Below are positions 24,308 through 31,030 of a stretch of DNA of 36,223 nucleotides, in pieces (positions within the stretch are counted from its first letter, which is position 1; every line of letters begins with the position of its first letter). Source of the DNA: Nanobdellota archaeon (GTDB taxonomy: Archaea > Nanobdellota > Nanobdellia > Woesearchaeales > SM23-78); the NCBI GenBank assembly GCA_018819305.1, contig JAHJQO010000032.1:1-36223 (forward strand), in the 5' to 3' direction. The translations under genes and the position numbers were made by a program. The notes beneath the pieces were generated by a model that ran no database searches, was not told where the DNA came from, and worked only from the letters and a program-made list of their open reading frames with translations.

Positions 24308-24673
24308 GTGAAATTCAAAACAAAAATTTGGCTACAAACTGCTTTTGTTGCGGCAGTAATACTCGGTATTCTGATTATTTTAGCAATCTTTATTCATCCC
24401 GGCGCAAACACTGTCGTAAATACGCCTGACCCTGAAGGAAAAGTCGCCGGCTTCTGGAAAGGATTGGTGCACGGCGCGACAATATCAATCACATTCATCA
24501 TGTCATTATTCAATGACAGCGTGAATATTTATGCAGTGCACAACAACGGAGGATGGTATAATTTTGGGTTTGCGTGGGGCCTAACCCCTCTGGCGATCGC
24601 ACTCAGAATCCTCCTTTGGCTGATTGAAAGAAGAAGACGCAGGGATATATTTTCATTTATGAATAATTTCTGA
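24308..24673 (+). CDS. Conserved membrane protein with HNNGGWYNFGF motif
   Basis: A 121-residue protein starting at GTG after AAAAGGAGGAC. It has one N-terminal helix, a short external loop (HPGANTVVNTPDPEGK), then FWKGLVHGATISITFIMSLF and the motif YAVHNNGGWYNFGFAWG, followed by a second and third helix and an Arg-rich end (ERRRRRD). The HN-G-WYNFGF pattern marks a family of bacterial membrane proteins of unknown function I have seen widely. Located between the HsmA-type gene and the 74-bp repeat. Confidence 0.6.
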   Translation: MKFKTKIWLQTAFVAAVILGILIILAIFIHPGANTVVNTPDPEGKVAGFWKGLVHGATISITFIMSLFNDSVNIYAVHNNGGWYNFGFAWGLTPLAIALRILLWLIERRRRRDIFSFMNNF

Positions 24674-24718
24674 AAAACATCCAAAGCAAAAAACCTTGCC
24701 ACTATATATAGAAGTGAT

Positions 24719-24792
24719 GTTGGCTCTTCAAGACCCTTAAAAAAAGACCAGAGGGATAAACCAACAATACAGTTGGAAGAAGAGATGGCAAA
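24719..24792 (+). repeat. First copy of a 74-bp exact duplication, putative RNA switch
   Basis: Identical base for base to 25392-25465. It lies in the leader of the next gene, 21 bp before the start. GTTGG (24719-24723) can pair with CCAAC (24761-24765), and CTCT (24724-24727) with AGAG (24750-24753). The same CCAAC can instead pair with a second GTTGG (24772-24776) around a 6-nt loop. CTCTTC can also pair with GAAGAG (24779-24784). The stems exclude each other. Confidence 0.7.
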
Positions 24793-24813
24793 GTAAAGAA
24801 AAAGGAGAACGTT

Positions 24814-25326
24814 GTGAAAAAATTTGGAATTTTTCTATTGATTATCGGGATCATTTTTATGATCTACAACACCTATGAGAGCGTCAGCAAATGGTACAAA
24901 TTTAAGAAGGGTTGTTCATCTTACCTGAAACTGGCCGGCGATGCACCAAATATTCAGAAAGCTGATGAATTTCTGAAGCAGGCTTTGGATTACATGGAAC
25001 AGAAAAACCTGACCAGCGGAAATTCAGCATATATTTTCCCCACCCCCCAATCCAATCTCAGCATATGGTACGAGCAAATCAAAGGAACAAAAGAAACAGT
25101 TTCAGAACTCATCCAAAAAGGTGAAAACTCAACTCAACTGGAAAAAGACAACGCCCTCATGAAAATCAGGGAAGTAGTTCTGGATCAGGGAGAAAAAGGG
25201 ACCCACGTCACCCTTCCACCAAATATTACCTGGTATCCTAAACACTGGGTGATGTTATTTGACTGGATTGTCTCCATCTTATTAATCTGCATTGGAGGAT
25301 ATCTCATCTTTAGGGAATACTACTAA
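24814..25326 (+). CDS. Two-helix membrane protein with extracytoplasmic middle
   Basis: A 170-residue protein starting at GTG behind AAAAGGAGAAC. It has a membrane helix at residues ~5-22 (FGIFLLIIGIIFMIYN), an external middle of about 110 residues (DAPNIQKADEFLKQALDYM, SELIQKGENSTQLEKDN), and a second helix near the end (HWVMLFDWIVSILLICIGG). Not recognised. The 74-bp repeat lies directly before its ribosome binding site and is also found before the unrelated gene at 25491, so the two genes may be co-regulated. Confidence 0.6.
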   Translation: MKKFGIFLLIIGIIFMIYNTYESVSKWYKFKKGCSSYLKLAGDAPNIQKADEFLKQALDYMEQKNLTSGNSAYIFPTPQSNLSIWYEQIKGTKETVSELIQKGENSTQLEKDNALMKIREVVLDQGEKGTHVTLPPNITWYPKHWVMLFDWIVSILLICIGGYLIFREYY

Positions 25327-25391
25327 GCAGATATCTTTCATAAAAACAACAAAAACCCTCTTTTTTTAGAACTGCACATTCTGAAGAAGAG

Positions 25392-25465
25392 GTTGGCTCT
25401 TCAAGACCCTTAAAAAAAGACCAGAGGGATAAACCAACAATACAGTTGGAAGAAGAGATGGCAAA
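25392..25465 (+). repeat. Second copy of the 74-bp duplication, putative RNA switch
   Basis: Exact copy of 24719-24792, again in the leader of the next gene (start 25 bp downstream). It can form the same two competing stems. Flanking sequence differs between the copies, so only the element itself was copied or conserved. Confidence 0.7.
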
Positions 25466-25490
25466 AGCAAAAACCTAAAAGGAGGTTTTC

Positions 25491-26276
25491 ATGAACCCAG
25501 TAACTCGTTTGTATCAAAATGTCGTAAGACAGGGTAAAAGGGCATGGGAATGGAGTGTAAAAGGTATCAGCTACCTCACCCGCGACCCTCGTGAACTGAT
25601 CAACACCTTCACCAATCTGGTGATAAGGATCAACCACCAGCGCAAAATTTCTGAACAGTTCCAGAATCAGGCAGTCAGTATCACCCACAGCGTTGAACTG
25701 GACAAAGTTCTGCTTCCTCAGCTCGTCAGACTGCTCTGGACTGTATCAGTCAGCGGAATCACAGGCGACTCATTTCGTGTCACACCTGAAAAAGACACCA
25801 GCGCTAGAGAATTCGAGGCCCTCATCAAAAGGGATGAAGAACTCTTTCGTCAGAGAAAGGCTGACATGCAGGCATCGAAAGAAGTCATTGGACAGTATGT
25901 CAGTGAATTCAAGAAAGCAACCACGACAGAGGAAATCAGAGCCATCATTGAAAAGCTCATGAACCTCAGAATCGGAACTGTGAGCAGCACTGGCCACATC
26001 ACTTTTGATTTCACCATGCTCACTGCTTTCATCCGGCAGGTTTTCGAGTCCGCATGTTATCTAATCAACAAAACCTGTCTGCCCGGTTCCCGTGAACTCG
26101 GACGTCAGATTCTCAGCGACATCATGCCTTTCCTCCGTGTGAGAACATGGAACAGAATCGGAAAACAGTACGTCAAGAAAGGCAAAGTCCTGAGCCGTGT
26201 GTTTAAACAGAGGGGATGGAACGCAGAGGATCAGGCCGCAGCTTATGCCACAGCCAAACCTCTCATGAAGAAATAA
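25491..26276 (+). CDS. Unknown soluble helical protein, 261 residues
   Basis: Not recognised. The sequence has no signal peptide or membrane helix and is mostly helical with many Arg/Lys and Glu residues (ALIKRDEELFRQRKADMQAS, KATTTEEIRAIIEKLMNL). The C-terminal part is Arg-rich (MPFLRVRTWNRIGKQYVKKG). It has more C-ending codons and CGT/CGC arginine codons than its neighbours, so it may be a more recent arrival. The start has AAAGGAGG six bases upstream and the 74-bp repeat lies before that. A nucleic-acid or structural role is possible but not supported by any motif. Confidence 0.6.
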   Translation: MNPVTRLYQNVVRQGKRAWEWSVKGISYLTRDPRELINTFTNLVIRINHQRKISEQFQNQAVSITHSVELDKVLLPQLVRLLWTVSVSGITGDSFRVTPEKDTSAREFEALIKRDEELFRQRKADMQASKEVIGQYVSEFKKATTTEEIRAIIEKLMNLRIGTVSSTGHITFDFTMLTAFIRQVFESACYLINKTCLPGSRELGRQILSDIMPFLRVRTWNRIGKQYVKKGKVLSRVFKQRGWNAEDQAAAYATAKPLMKK

Positions 26277-26294
26277 CCCTACCCTGTATCATTG

Positions 26295-26362
26295 GAGGAG
26301 TGCCCTAAAAAAGCTTCGAAGGAATATCCAATTGGATTGAGAAGAAATAAGGGGCACTCCTC
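26295..26362. terminator. Long-stem intergenic hairpin
   Basis: GAGGAGTGCCC (26295-26305) pairs perfectly with GGGCACTCCTC (26352-26362). The 46-nt loop contains TTGAGAAGA near its 3' side, similar to the TTGAGACAAG of the hairpin at 28859. It comes 18 bp after the stop of the gene at 25491. Confidence 0.6.
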
Positions 26363-26390
26363 AGACCCAACACGCATCAAACACAAAAAC

Positions 26391-26426
26391 CCTCACCTCT
26401 TAGACCACCATATCTTTGAGGTGAGG
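26391..26426. promoter_or_regulatory. Hairpin with shared loop motif before the 26500 gene
   Basis: CCTCACCTC (26391-26399) pairs perfectly with GAGGTGAGG (26418-26426) around an 18-nt loop. Overlapping its end, GGCTGACCTTTCAAGACC (26425-26442) matches 14 of 18 bases with GGTTGGCTCTTCAAGACC in the 74-bp duplication. It may be a relative of that element. Confidence 0.5.
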
Positions 26427-26499
26427 CTGACCTTTCAAGACCTTGTAAAAAACATAGGTTTCAAGAGAAGATAGTAAATATAAAAGAGAAGAATTTAGC

Positions 26500-26682
26500 A
26501 TGATTATTAAATTAGGTTTTATCAATAAACCAGAAACTTTCTTTTTTGTCGGTTGGATAATTAGTGGCTTGACACTTTTTCCTTTGATCAACAACAAACC
26601 TCCTGATATTTTGTTTGCCCTTGGAGGTGGAATTATAGCAACAGCCATTTTCGCCTTTGTGAGAAAAAAATTATTCAGATAA
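26500..26682 (+). CDS. Small membrane protein, 60 residues
   Basis: It has two short hydrophobic segments (TFFFVGWIISGLTLFPL and DILFALGGGIIATAIFAFV) and a basic end (RKKLFR). No family recognised. The ribosome binding site is weak (AGAAGA), unlike neighbours. After the TAA stop the same frame stays open for 33 more codons (EEFQEAQNLIQHALETKI...), so a stop mutation in a once longer gene is possible. Confidence 0.5.
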   Translation: MIIKLGFINKPETFFFVGWIISGLTLFPLINNKPPDILFALGGGIIATAIFAFVRKKLFR

Positions 26683-26841
26683 GAAGAATTCCAAGAAGCA
26701 CAGAATCTCATTCAGCATGCTTTGGAAACAAAAATAATTATGATTTATCCAGAATTGATTAATACGAAAACAAATAAATTATAGTATAAGAGGATGACTC
26801 AGTGATGCATCAGCATCTATCTCGTCAAAAAAGGAGGGAAC

Positions 26842-27615
26842 ATGAACGAAGAAAGTAGAAGAAAAACATTCGCCATTACTTTCTCTTTGGTTTTCCACGC
26901 AATTCTCGTTCTCAGCTTCTTGATGTTCACTCCTAAAGGGCGTGAATTAGGTCAGAACATATACAATGTGTTTCTTCCTAAAGGATTACCTGCTCAAATT
27001 GAAGCTGGAGGAAAACAAGGAGAACCTGGTGCTGAAGAGACTGGAGGGACTCTGAAAGATCTGACAATAGCCAAGAAAAAACCTGTTCTTATTGCTCCAA
27101 GTGCAATTCCAAAAAAGGTTGAAGAAATACCAATAGTCAAACCCAAGCCCAAGAAAAAGACAGTCATCACAAAACCAAAACCAGACGATGTCAAGAAAAA
27201 ACCAGAGGCTAAGGGTATAGGAGAAGGCACAGGCACTGGAACAGGTACAGGCGAAGGTTTTGGTCCTGGATTTGAATTCGGAATCACTAACTCAGAAGGC
27301 GAAAATGTATCAATCGTAAGCAGTATATATAGCTATTACTTCCGAATTATCATTAACAAAATCTCTAACAGCTGGTTCAAGCCAAATGTCCAAAACGCTT
27401 ATGAAGCAACATTACAATTTGAGCTCTACAGAGACGGCAGCATATCAACACCCAAAGTCATAAAGAGCAGCGGAGTTAGAAGTCTTGACATGGCTGCAGA
27501 AAGAGCAATTCTAAATGCACAGCCATTTCCGCCACTGCCTCAAAGTTCACAAAACGAATATCTGATTATAAATCTAACTTTTGTCTATGACATTGAAAAG
27601 GAGGTTTGCCTTTGA
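26842..27615 (+). CDS. TonB/TolA-like energy transducer
   Basis: A 257-residue protein with one N-terminal membrane anchor (ITFSLVFHAILVLSFLMF), then a Pro/Lys-rich linker (PIVKPKPKKKTVITKPKP) and a Gly-Thr repeat (GEGTGTGTGTGEG). The last ~90 residues form a TonB/TolA C-terminal domain: YYFRIIINKISNSWFKP, then FELYRDGSISTPKVIKSSG and AAERAILNAQPFPPLP. In bacteria this domain spans the periplasm and touches outer-membrane proteins. ExbB, ExbD or a TonB-dependent receptor are not seen in the window. The start follows AAAAAAGGAGGG. The gene ends inside the TTGA start overlap of the next one. Confidence 0.8.
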   Translation: MNEESRRKTFAITFSLVFHAILVLSFLMFTPKGRELGQNIYNVFLPKGLPAQIEAGGKQGEPGAEETGGTLKDLTIAKKKPVLIAPSAIPKKVEEIPIVKPKPKKKTVITKPKPDDVKKKPEAKGIGEGTGTGTGTGEGFGPGFEFGITNSEGENVSIVSSIYSYYFRIIINKISNSWFKPNVQNAYEATLQFELYRDGSISTPKVIKSSGVRSLDMAAERAILNAQPFPPLPQSSQNEYLIINLTFVYDIEKEVCL

Positions 27616-27821
27616 AAGAAGAACATAAAAACAGCAATATAATGGGAATCATCATCCATATCTTGCTTTTTGGAAGCCTGTATTATTTTGCGATTTTCAA
27701 CAACACCTCCTTGAGAGACAGAATTCTTCCAGTAGCATTTGTGTTCTTCACAGAAACCTTTGCATTTGGATGGTGGAAAAAACTTTTCCATAAATTTCAT
27801 CGCTTTACAAGTGATGAATAA
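27612..27821 (+). CDS. Small membrane protein, 69 residues
   Basis: I start at the TTG of 27612 since AAAAGGAGG lies seven bases before it; a TTG at 27606 is too close to that site. The TTG overlaps the stop of the TonB-like gene (TTGA), so translation is coupled. After a charged start there are two hydrophobic segments (IMGIIIHILLFGSLYYFAIF and RILPVAFVFFTETFAFGW) and a basic end. Not recognised. It may assist the TonB-like protein. Confidence 0.6.
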   Translation: MKEEHKNSNIMGIIIHILLFGSLYYFAIFNNTSLRDRILPVAFVFFTETFAFGWWKKLFHKFHRFTSDE

Positions 27822-27856
27822 ATAATATAATTTAACAAAAAAAAGGAGGACGTATT

Positions 27857-28141
27857 ATGAAAAAATCACTCACTTTCAGAGTGGCCAGGGTTGTAACAAT
27901 GGCTTTTATCGTCTTTGTGCCCCTTCTGTATATCTTTGGTCCGAAGAGCGTTGCTTCAGGTTTGTTTCTCATCTTTATAAGTGGTCTTTTTCTGCTAGGC
28001 GGAATCTTTATCAAAAAGATCGCTGACAACGGTGAGAACATAGAAAACAAAGGCAAAGCACTGTTTCTCAAGCTTGTGCTTTATTGTAGCAGTGCAGGTG
28101 TATTTATTATGGCATGGGCTAAATTTCTGGATAAATGGTAA
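27857..28141 (+). CDS. Three-helix membrane protein, 94 residues
   Basis: It carries a strong AAAAAAGGAGGAC ribosome binding site and three hydrophobic segments (VARVVTMAFIVFVPLLYIF, VASGLFLIFISGLFLLGG, LFLKLVLYCSSAGVFIMA). No family recognised. The gaps to its neighbours are short (35 and 22 bp), and all point the same way, so it is probably part of one operon with the genes on either side. Confidence 0.6.
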   Translation: MKKSLTFRVARVVTMAFIVFVPLLYIFGPKSVASGLFLIFISGLFLLGGIFIKKIADNGENIENKGKALFLKLVLYCSSAGVFIMAWAKFLDKW

Positions 28142-28163
28142 AACAAAAAAGGAGGTTATTACC

Positions 28164-28847
28164 ATGACTATTAAAAAAAGAAAATTTTTCTGGCGGATAT
28201 TCATCATCGCACTGGTGCTGGCTGCCTACTGGAACATCGGCTTCTTCTACAACAAGAGCCTGGCCAACAGCTACATCAGAAACCATGTAGGGGCAAAGCT
28301 TTCAACATGGGCTAAATTTCAGGTGACACCGAGCGGCAACTACATGCCACTAATCAATAAGTCTTCTGATATTGGAAACGACCTGAAAAAATTGCAACAG
28401 TATCAAGAAGACTGGACTCCGCCTGTTCTCAGAACTTCGACTTGGCCAGTCTATGTTTTCAAGTCAACTATTGACTGGACATGGCATTACATCAAAAAAG
28501 GTGCCAATGCCACTTGGACAGGAATCAAATCTGCAGGTAATGGCATCGCAGTGTTCTTCACCGGCGGCGGACTTGGAAGATTGATTTCTAAATTAGTTTC
28601 GTGGATTCCTGCAAATTTTAGGGTTGCGATTATAGGAGGATTTTTCGCTATAATCATAATGGTGTGTCTAGTTTCCCGCGCATCTAAAAAGAAAACTCCA
28701 AAGCCGTCCAAAAAGACCAAATCAAAAAAGCAGAAACCTCTCCAAAGTTTTCTCAATACTACTCCTGTAGATCCGACTGAAGATGCGCAGGTCAGTAGAA
28801 TTCAGACCGACGAACAGCCTCTAGAGGATGAAGTTAAGAAGACCTAA
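28164..28847 (+). CDS. Two-helix membrane protein with Lys-rich tail
   Basis: The ATG at 28164 follows AAAAAAGGAGG and is preferred to an earlier frame that would overlap the upstream gene. The 227-residue protein has a helix near the N-terminus (FFWRIFIIALVLAAYWNIGF), an external middle with repeated Trp (TWHYIKKGANATWTGIK), a second helix (VAIIGGFFAIIIMVCLV), and a basic tail (KKKTPKPSKKTKSKKQK). Not recognised. It is followed by a strong hairpin, so it may end an operon. Confidence 0.6.
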   Translation: MTIKKRKFFWRIFIIALVLAAYWNIGFFYNKSLANSYIRNHVGAKLSTWAKFQVTPSGNYMPLINKSSDIGNDLKKLQQYQEDWTPPVLRTSTWPVYVFKSTIDWTWHYIKKGANATWTGIKSAGNGIAVFFTGGGLGRLISKLVSWIPANFRVAIIGGFFAIIIMVCLVSRASKKKTPKPSKKTKSKKQKPLQSFLNTTPVDPTEDAQVSRIQTDEQPLEDEVKKT

Positions 28848-28858
28848 AGTCTGACAAC

Positions 28859-28900
28859 AAGGACACCTTTTATTTCTTAATTGAGACAAGAGGTGTCCTT
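28859..28900 (+). terminator. Long-stem hairpin, probable terminator
   Basis: AAGGACACCT (28859-28868) pairs perfectly with AGGTGTCCTT (28891-28900), starting 12 bp after a stop codon and followed by a pyrimidine-rich TCTCTCTTTTCC. The loop ends TTGAGACAAG just before the 3' arm, as in the hairpin at 30192. Confidence 0.65.
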
Positions 28901-28958
28901 TCTCTCTTTTCCTATCATCATTTTTCCTGTTAAAAAAATCTAATTGAAGGAGCTAACT

Positions 28959-29192
28959 ATGAAAAAGACCAATGGTTCAAACAGAAACCGTAAAGGAAAA
29001 GAGGCAGTTCAATTTTTCCAAATAAAAAATCACCTTTTACAAGGCGAGGTGATTGAAACACCAAACTTCACATGTTCAGGCTTAGGCATATGCAGTGGCA
29101 ACAACACTTTCATTTATATTTATGATAACATTGTTGAATGCACTTTCTGCCACAATGAAGAGAGCCTTCCTGCAAACACGCATATCAAATGA
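28959..29192 (+). CDS. Small Cys-rich, probable zinc-binding protein
   Basis: The ATG at 28959 follows TTGAAGGAGC; the longer frame upstream lacks such a site. The 77-residue protein is basic at the start and contains CSGLGIC near residues 39-45 and CTFC (CTFCHNEES) near 63-66. Four cysteines in two pairs can hold one zinc. Not recognised. It stands between two hairpins and could be a regulator of this set. Confidence 0.55.
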   Translation: MKKTNGSNRNRKGKEAVQFFQIKNHLLQGEVIETPNFTCSGLGICSGNNTFIYIYDNIVECTFCHNEESLPANTHIK

Positions 29193-29253
29193 CAGAGATT
29201 CCATTTTAAATAGATGGATATCAAAGCAGAGGGTTCTCAAGCTATTATATAAT

Positions 29254-29314
29254 GCAGGTGGTTTTTCCCCCACCCTCCTTCCACCTAAGCATTATTGTTC
29301 AGGGAACCCCCTGC
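29254..29314. promoter_or_regulatory. Imperfect intergenic hairpin
   Basis: GCAGG-T-GGTT (29254-29263) pairs with AACC-C-CCTGC (29305-29314) with one mismatch, and CCC (29267-29269) with GGG (29302-29304) extends it. The loop is rich in CCACC/CACCC. It lies in the 226-bp gap between the Cys-rich gene and the 29419 gene, which otherwise holds a short leader ORF. Confidence 0.4.
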
Positions 29315-29347
29315 GGATTCTCTTTGTAAAAAGGAGGAAGTTTCACT

Positions 29348-29431
29348 TTGAGTAAGAGTCAAATCCAAACAAAAACATGGCTCTTACCATTAACTAAGTA
29401 TTCCAAAAGGAGGTTATTATGTTCGGATTAA
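29348..29431 (+). CDS. Possible leader peptide, 27 residues
   Basis: A TTG at 29348 follows AAAAAGGAGGAAG and opens a short frame, MSKSQIQTKTWLLPLTKYSK followed by RRLLCSD. It ends at 29431, 13 bp inside the next gene. Within it GTAAGAG (29352-29358) pairs with CTCTTAC (29381-29387). A ribosome translating this ORF would open the hairpin. Leader-peptide control of the 29419 gene is inferred and there is no conservation evidence. Confidence 0.35.
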   Translation: MSKSQIQTKTWLLPLTKYSKRRLLCSD

Positions 29432-29838
29432 TTATTGCAGCTATCATTGCTGCCATCAATGCATTTGGTGACAAAGCCAGTGAAGTCATCTTTCAGAACT
29501 CCACAAATTTTCTCTTTGACTGGTATGTCATCACAACCATCATCATAGGTATTATTATGATAATAATAACCCTGGTCGGAGTTGGTGTGGGAACTGCAGC
29601 AGGCGGAGTACTGGGTTTTATAGGCGCTGGAGCTGTCTCTCTTTTAGGGTGGATCATCTTTGCCCTCAAAAGAGGCTTATTCCTCAGTGGCGCCTATTTC
29701 CTGACCAAAGGCCTGGTGATGACCGGAGCAGAACCAGAATGGGTTATCAAAAACCTTATCCTGGGAAGTATTATCCTCTTCATAGCCGTCATCACAAGAT
29801 CAAAAGGCAGCAGCAGCTCTTCATCGTCGTCTAATTAA
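29419..29838 (+). CDS. Membrane protein with Ser-rich tail, 139 residues
   Basis: About four hydrophobic segments are present: LIIAAIIAAINAF, a long one around TTIIIGIIMIIITLVGVGVG, FIGAGAVSLLGWIIFAL and LILGSIILFIAVI. Gly-rich stretches (GVGVGTAAGGVLGFIGAGA) lie between. The end is a run of eight serines. Not recognised. The start is supported by AAAAGGAGG. A hairpin follows shortly after its stop. Confidence 0.6.
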   Translation: MFGLIIAAIIAAINAFGDKASEVIFQNSTNFLFDWYVITTIIIGIIMIIITLVGVGVGTAAGGVLGFIGAGAVSLLGWIIFALKRGLFLSGAYFLTKGLVMTGAEPEWVIKNLILGSIILFIAVITRSKGSSSSSSSSN

Positions 29839-29874
29839 CGACAGAAAATCACCATCATAACATCTCTTGTATAA

Positions 29875-29925
29875 GGACAGAGGTTAAGGATATATAATAA
29901 TATCATAAATCCAAGGCCTCTGTCC
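29875..29925. terminator. Long-stem intergenic hairpin
   Basis: GGACAGAGG (29875-29883) pairs perfectly with CCTCTGTCC (29917-29925). The loop holds a second small hairpin, GATAT-ATAATA-ATATC. It follows the stop of the gene at 29419 by 36 bp. Confidence 0.55.
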
Positions 29926-29988
29926 AACCTACACTATAGAAAGTATGATTAGTAAATGCTCCTAAACTCCCTTTTTTTGCTTGGCAAA

Positions 29989-30041
29989 GGAGAGAGGAAC
30001 TGCTTTTAACAGGTAATGCTGAGAAGGAGTTCCTCTTCTCC
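29989..30041. repeat. Hairpin of the TAACAG/TGAGA loop class
   Basis: GGAGAGAGGAACT (29989-30001) pairs with AGTTCCTCTTCTCC (30028-30041) with one bulged base. The loop carries TTTTAACAGGTAATGCTGAGAAG, closely related to the loop of the hairpin at 30192 (TTCTAACAGATTAAGCTGAGACAAG in part). Stems differ while loop motifs agree. Confidence 0.6.
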
Positions 30042-30108
30042 CTAGCCGTATCCTTAGTGAAAAAAGAAATTCTCATTACATAAACTCATTATGAGTATAT
30101 AATATATC

Positions 30109-30126
30109 AAGGAGGTGATGCCATAG
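30109..30126 (+). promoter_or_regulatory. Extended Shine-Dalgarno before a two-codon ORF
   Basis: AAGGAGGTGAT (30109-30119) could pair over its full length with the usual 16S rRNA 3' end. It is followed at once by ATG CCA TAG (30118-30126), too short to make a product. It may capture ribosomes or be part of a leader control. Confidence 0.4.
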
Positions 30127-30191
30127 AGCATTCACTAGAAAATTAGGATTTAATCGCCCCTCCTTTTTGCTTTTTTATAAAAACAGCTCTG

Positions 30192-30240
30192 ACAGAGGAG
30201 CTTTGTTCTAACAGATTAAGCTGAGACAAGGCTCCTCTGT
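30192..30240. repeat. Hairpin of the TAACAG/TGAGA loop class
   Basis: ACAGAGGAGC (30192-30201) pairs perfectly with GCTCCTCTGT (30231-30240). The loop contains CTAACAG, TTAAGCTGAGACAAG, shared in part with the hairpins at 29989 and 28859. AACAG and CTGTT outside can extend it. A purine-rich leader follows. Confidence 0.6.
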
Positions 30241-30301
30241 TAACTGTTGCATAATTGCAGAGAAAAGGAGGTAGAAAAAGGTTGAAATAAAAGGAGGAAT
30301 C

Positions 30302-30559
30302 ATGGAAGTACTCACTGTAAAAATGATTCTAGGAAGGCTTTTCGGTAGCCTCATCATTTTTGGAATATCATTTTTGATATTTCGGTGGAGAAGAATTAAG
30401 CTAGGTGATCCATTTTTCACAAACACCTACTTACAAGGTATATTTCCGCTTCCATCTGCCGCAGGATATTCAGTAGCAGGGATGATTTGTGGCGGCATAG
30501 GTATTTTGTTAAATCTGGCGATGTTAATAGGGTCTTGGTTTGGAGTACCATTGAATTAA
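30302..30559 (+). CDS. Two-helix membrane protein, 85 residues
   Basis: Starts with MEVLTVKMILGRLFGSLIIF and has a first membrane helix, a loop with RWRRIKLGDPFF, and a second glycine-rich helix (AGMICGGIGILLNLAMLIGS). AAAAGGAGGAATC precedes the ATG. Not recognised; membership of the same set of small membrane proteins is inferred from position, orientation and the shared type of ribosome binding site. Confidence 0.6.
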   Translation: MEVLTVKMILGRLFGSLIIFGISFLIFRWRRIKLGDPFFTNTYLQGIFPLPSAAGYSVAGMICGGIGILLNLAMLIGSWFGVPLN

Positions 30560-30599
30560 TGAGTCTACCTGCCATAATTTATTAAAAAAAGGAGTTACT

Positions 30600-31019
30600 A
30601 TGAGACAAACAAATTATTCTTTGGAAGAATTATTCTTTAAGCTTTATTTTCCTGATGCAGAAGATCCCAGATGTCTAATCATGAATGAAATAGGGGTAAT
30701 TCTTGCTTATGAAAAAAACAAGGAAGCAGAATACATTTTGAGGCGCTTCCTAAAAAAGGATTACACAGAAAGCGAAATTATTTCTGAATTAACCCAGTTG
30801 AACCCATGCGGAGACTGTGCCGGCGTCATTCATGAACATCAGAAAATGGATCTTCAAGAAATGGCAAAAAGAGACAAGTTCTATGCTTATTGCTCACTTA
30901 TTCTTGCCAAAGATAATCTTGATGAAAAAACCCTTGCCATGCTCAAAGAGTTTGAAAATGACCCTGACAACAAAGAGCTTCTTGATAAGGCAAAGTCTGT
31001 GATGCCTGTGAGTCATTAA
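30600..31019 (+). CDS. Unknown soluble protein, 139 residues
   Basis: A helical acidic protein without signal peptide or membrane segment. It contains NPCGDCAGVIHEH, where CGDC and nearby histidines might bind a metal, and a helical C-terminus (EKTLAMLKEFENDPDNKELL). No family recognised. AAAAAAGGAG precedes the ATG. The next tiny gene starts 11 bp after its stop, so the two are cotranscribed. Confidence 0.6.
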   Translation: MRQTNYSLEELFFKLYFPDAEDPRCLIMNEIGVILAYEKNKEAEYILRRFLKKDYTESEIISELTQLNPCGDCAGVIHEHQKMDLQEMAKRDKFYAYCSLILAKDNLDEKTLAMLKEFENDPDNKELLDKAKSVMPVSH

Positions 31020-31030
31020 AAGGAGGAATC

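Larger units (their letters stand above)
29839..30301. other. 463-bp gene-free stretch holding three hairpins
   Basis: No gene longer than two codons is supported here. It carries three long hairpins (29875-29925, 29989-30041, 30192-30240, listed separately), an extended ribosome binding site at 30109-30119, and a TATA-like GAGTATATAATATATC (about 30093-30108). It ends with two GGAGG sites before the gene at 30302. It could hold small RNAs or their processing sites. Confidence 0.5.

Noticed and set aside
24719-25465. CRISPR array from the two 74-bp copies
   Set aside because: Only two copies, 600 bp apart with a gene between them; no spacers and no cas genes.
29095-29355. Frame of 86 codons overlapping the Cys-rich gene
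   Set aside because: No ribosome binding site; overlaps a better supported gene and runs through a hairpin.
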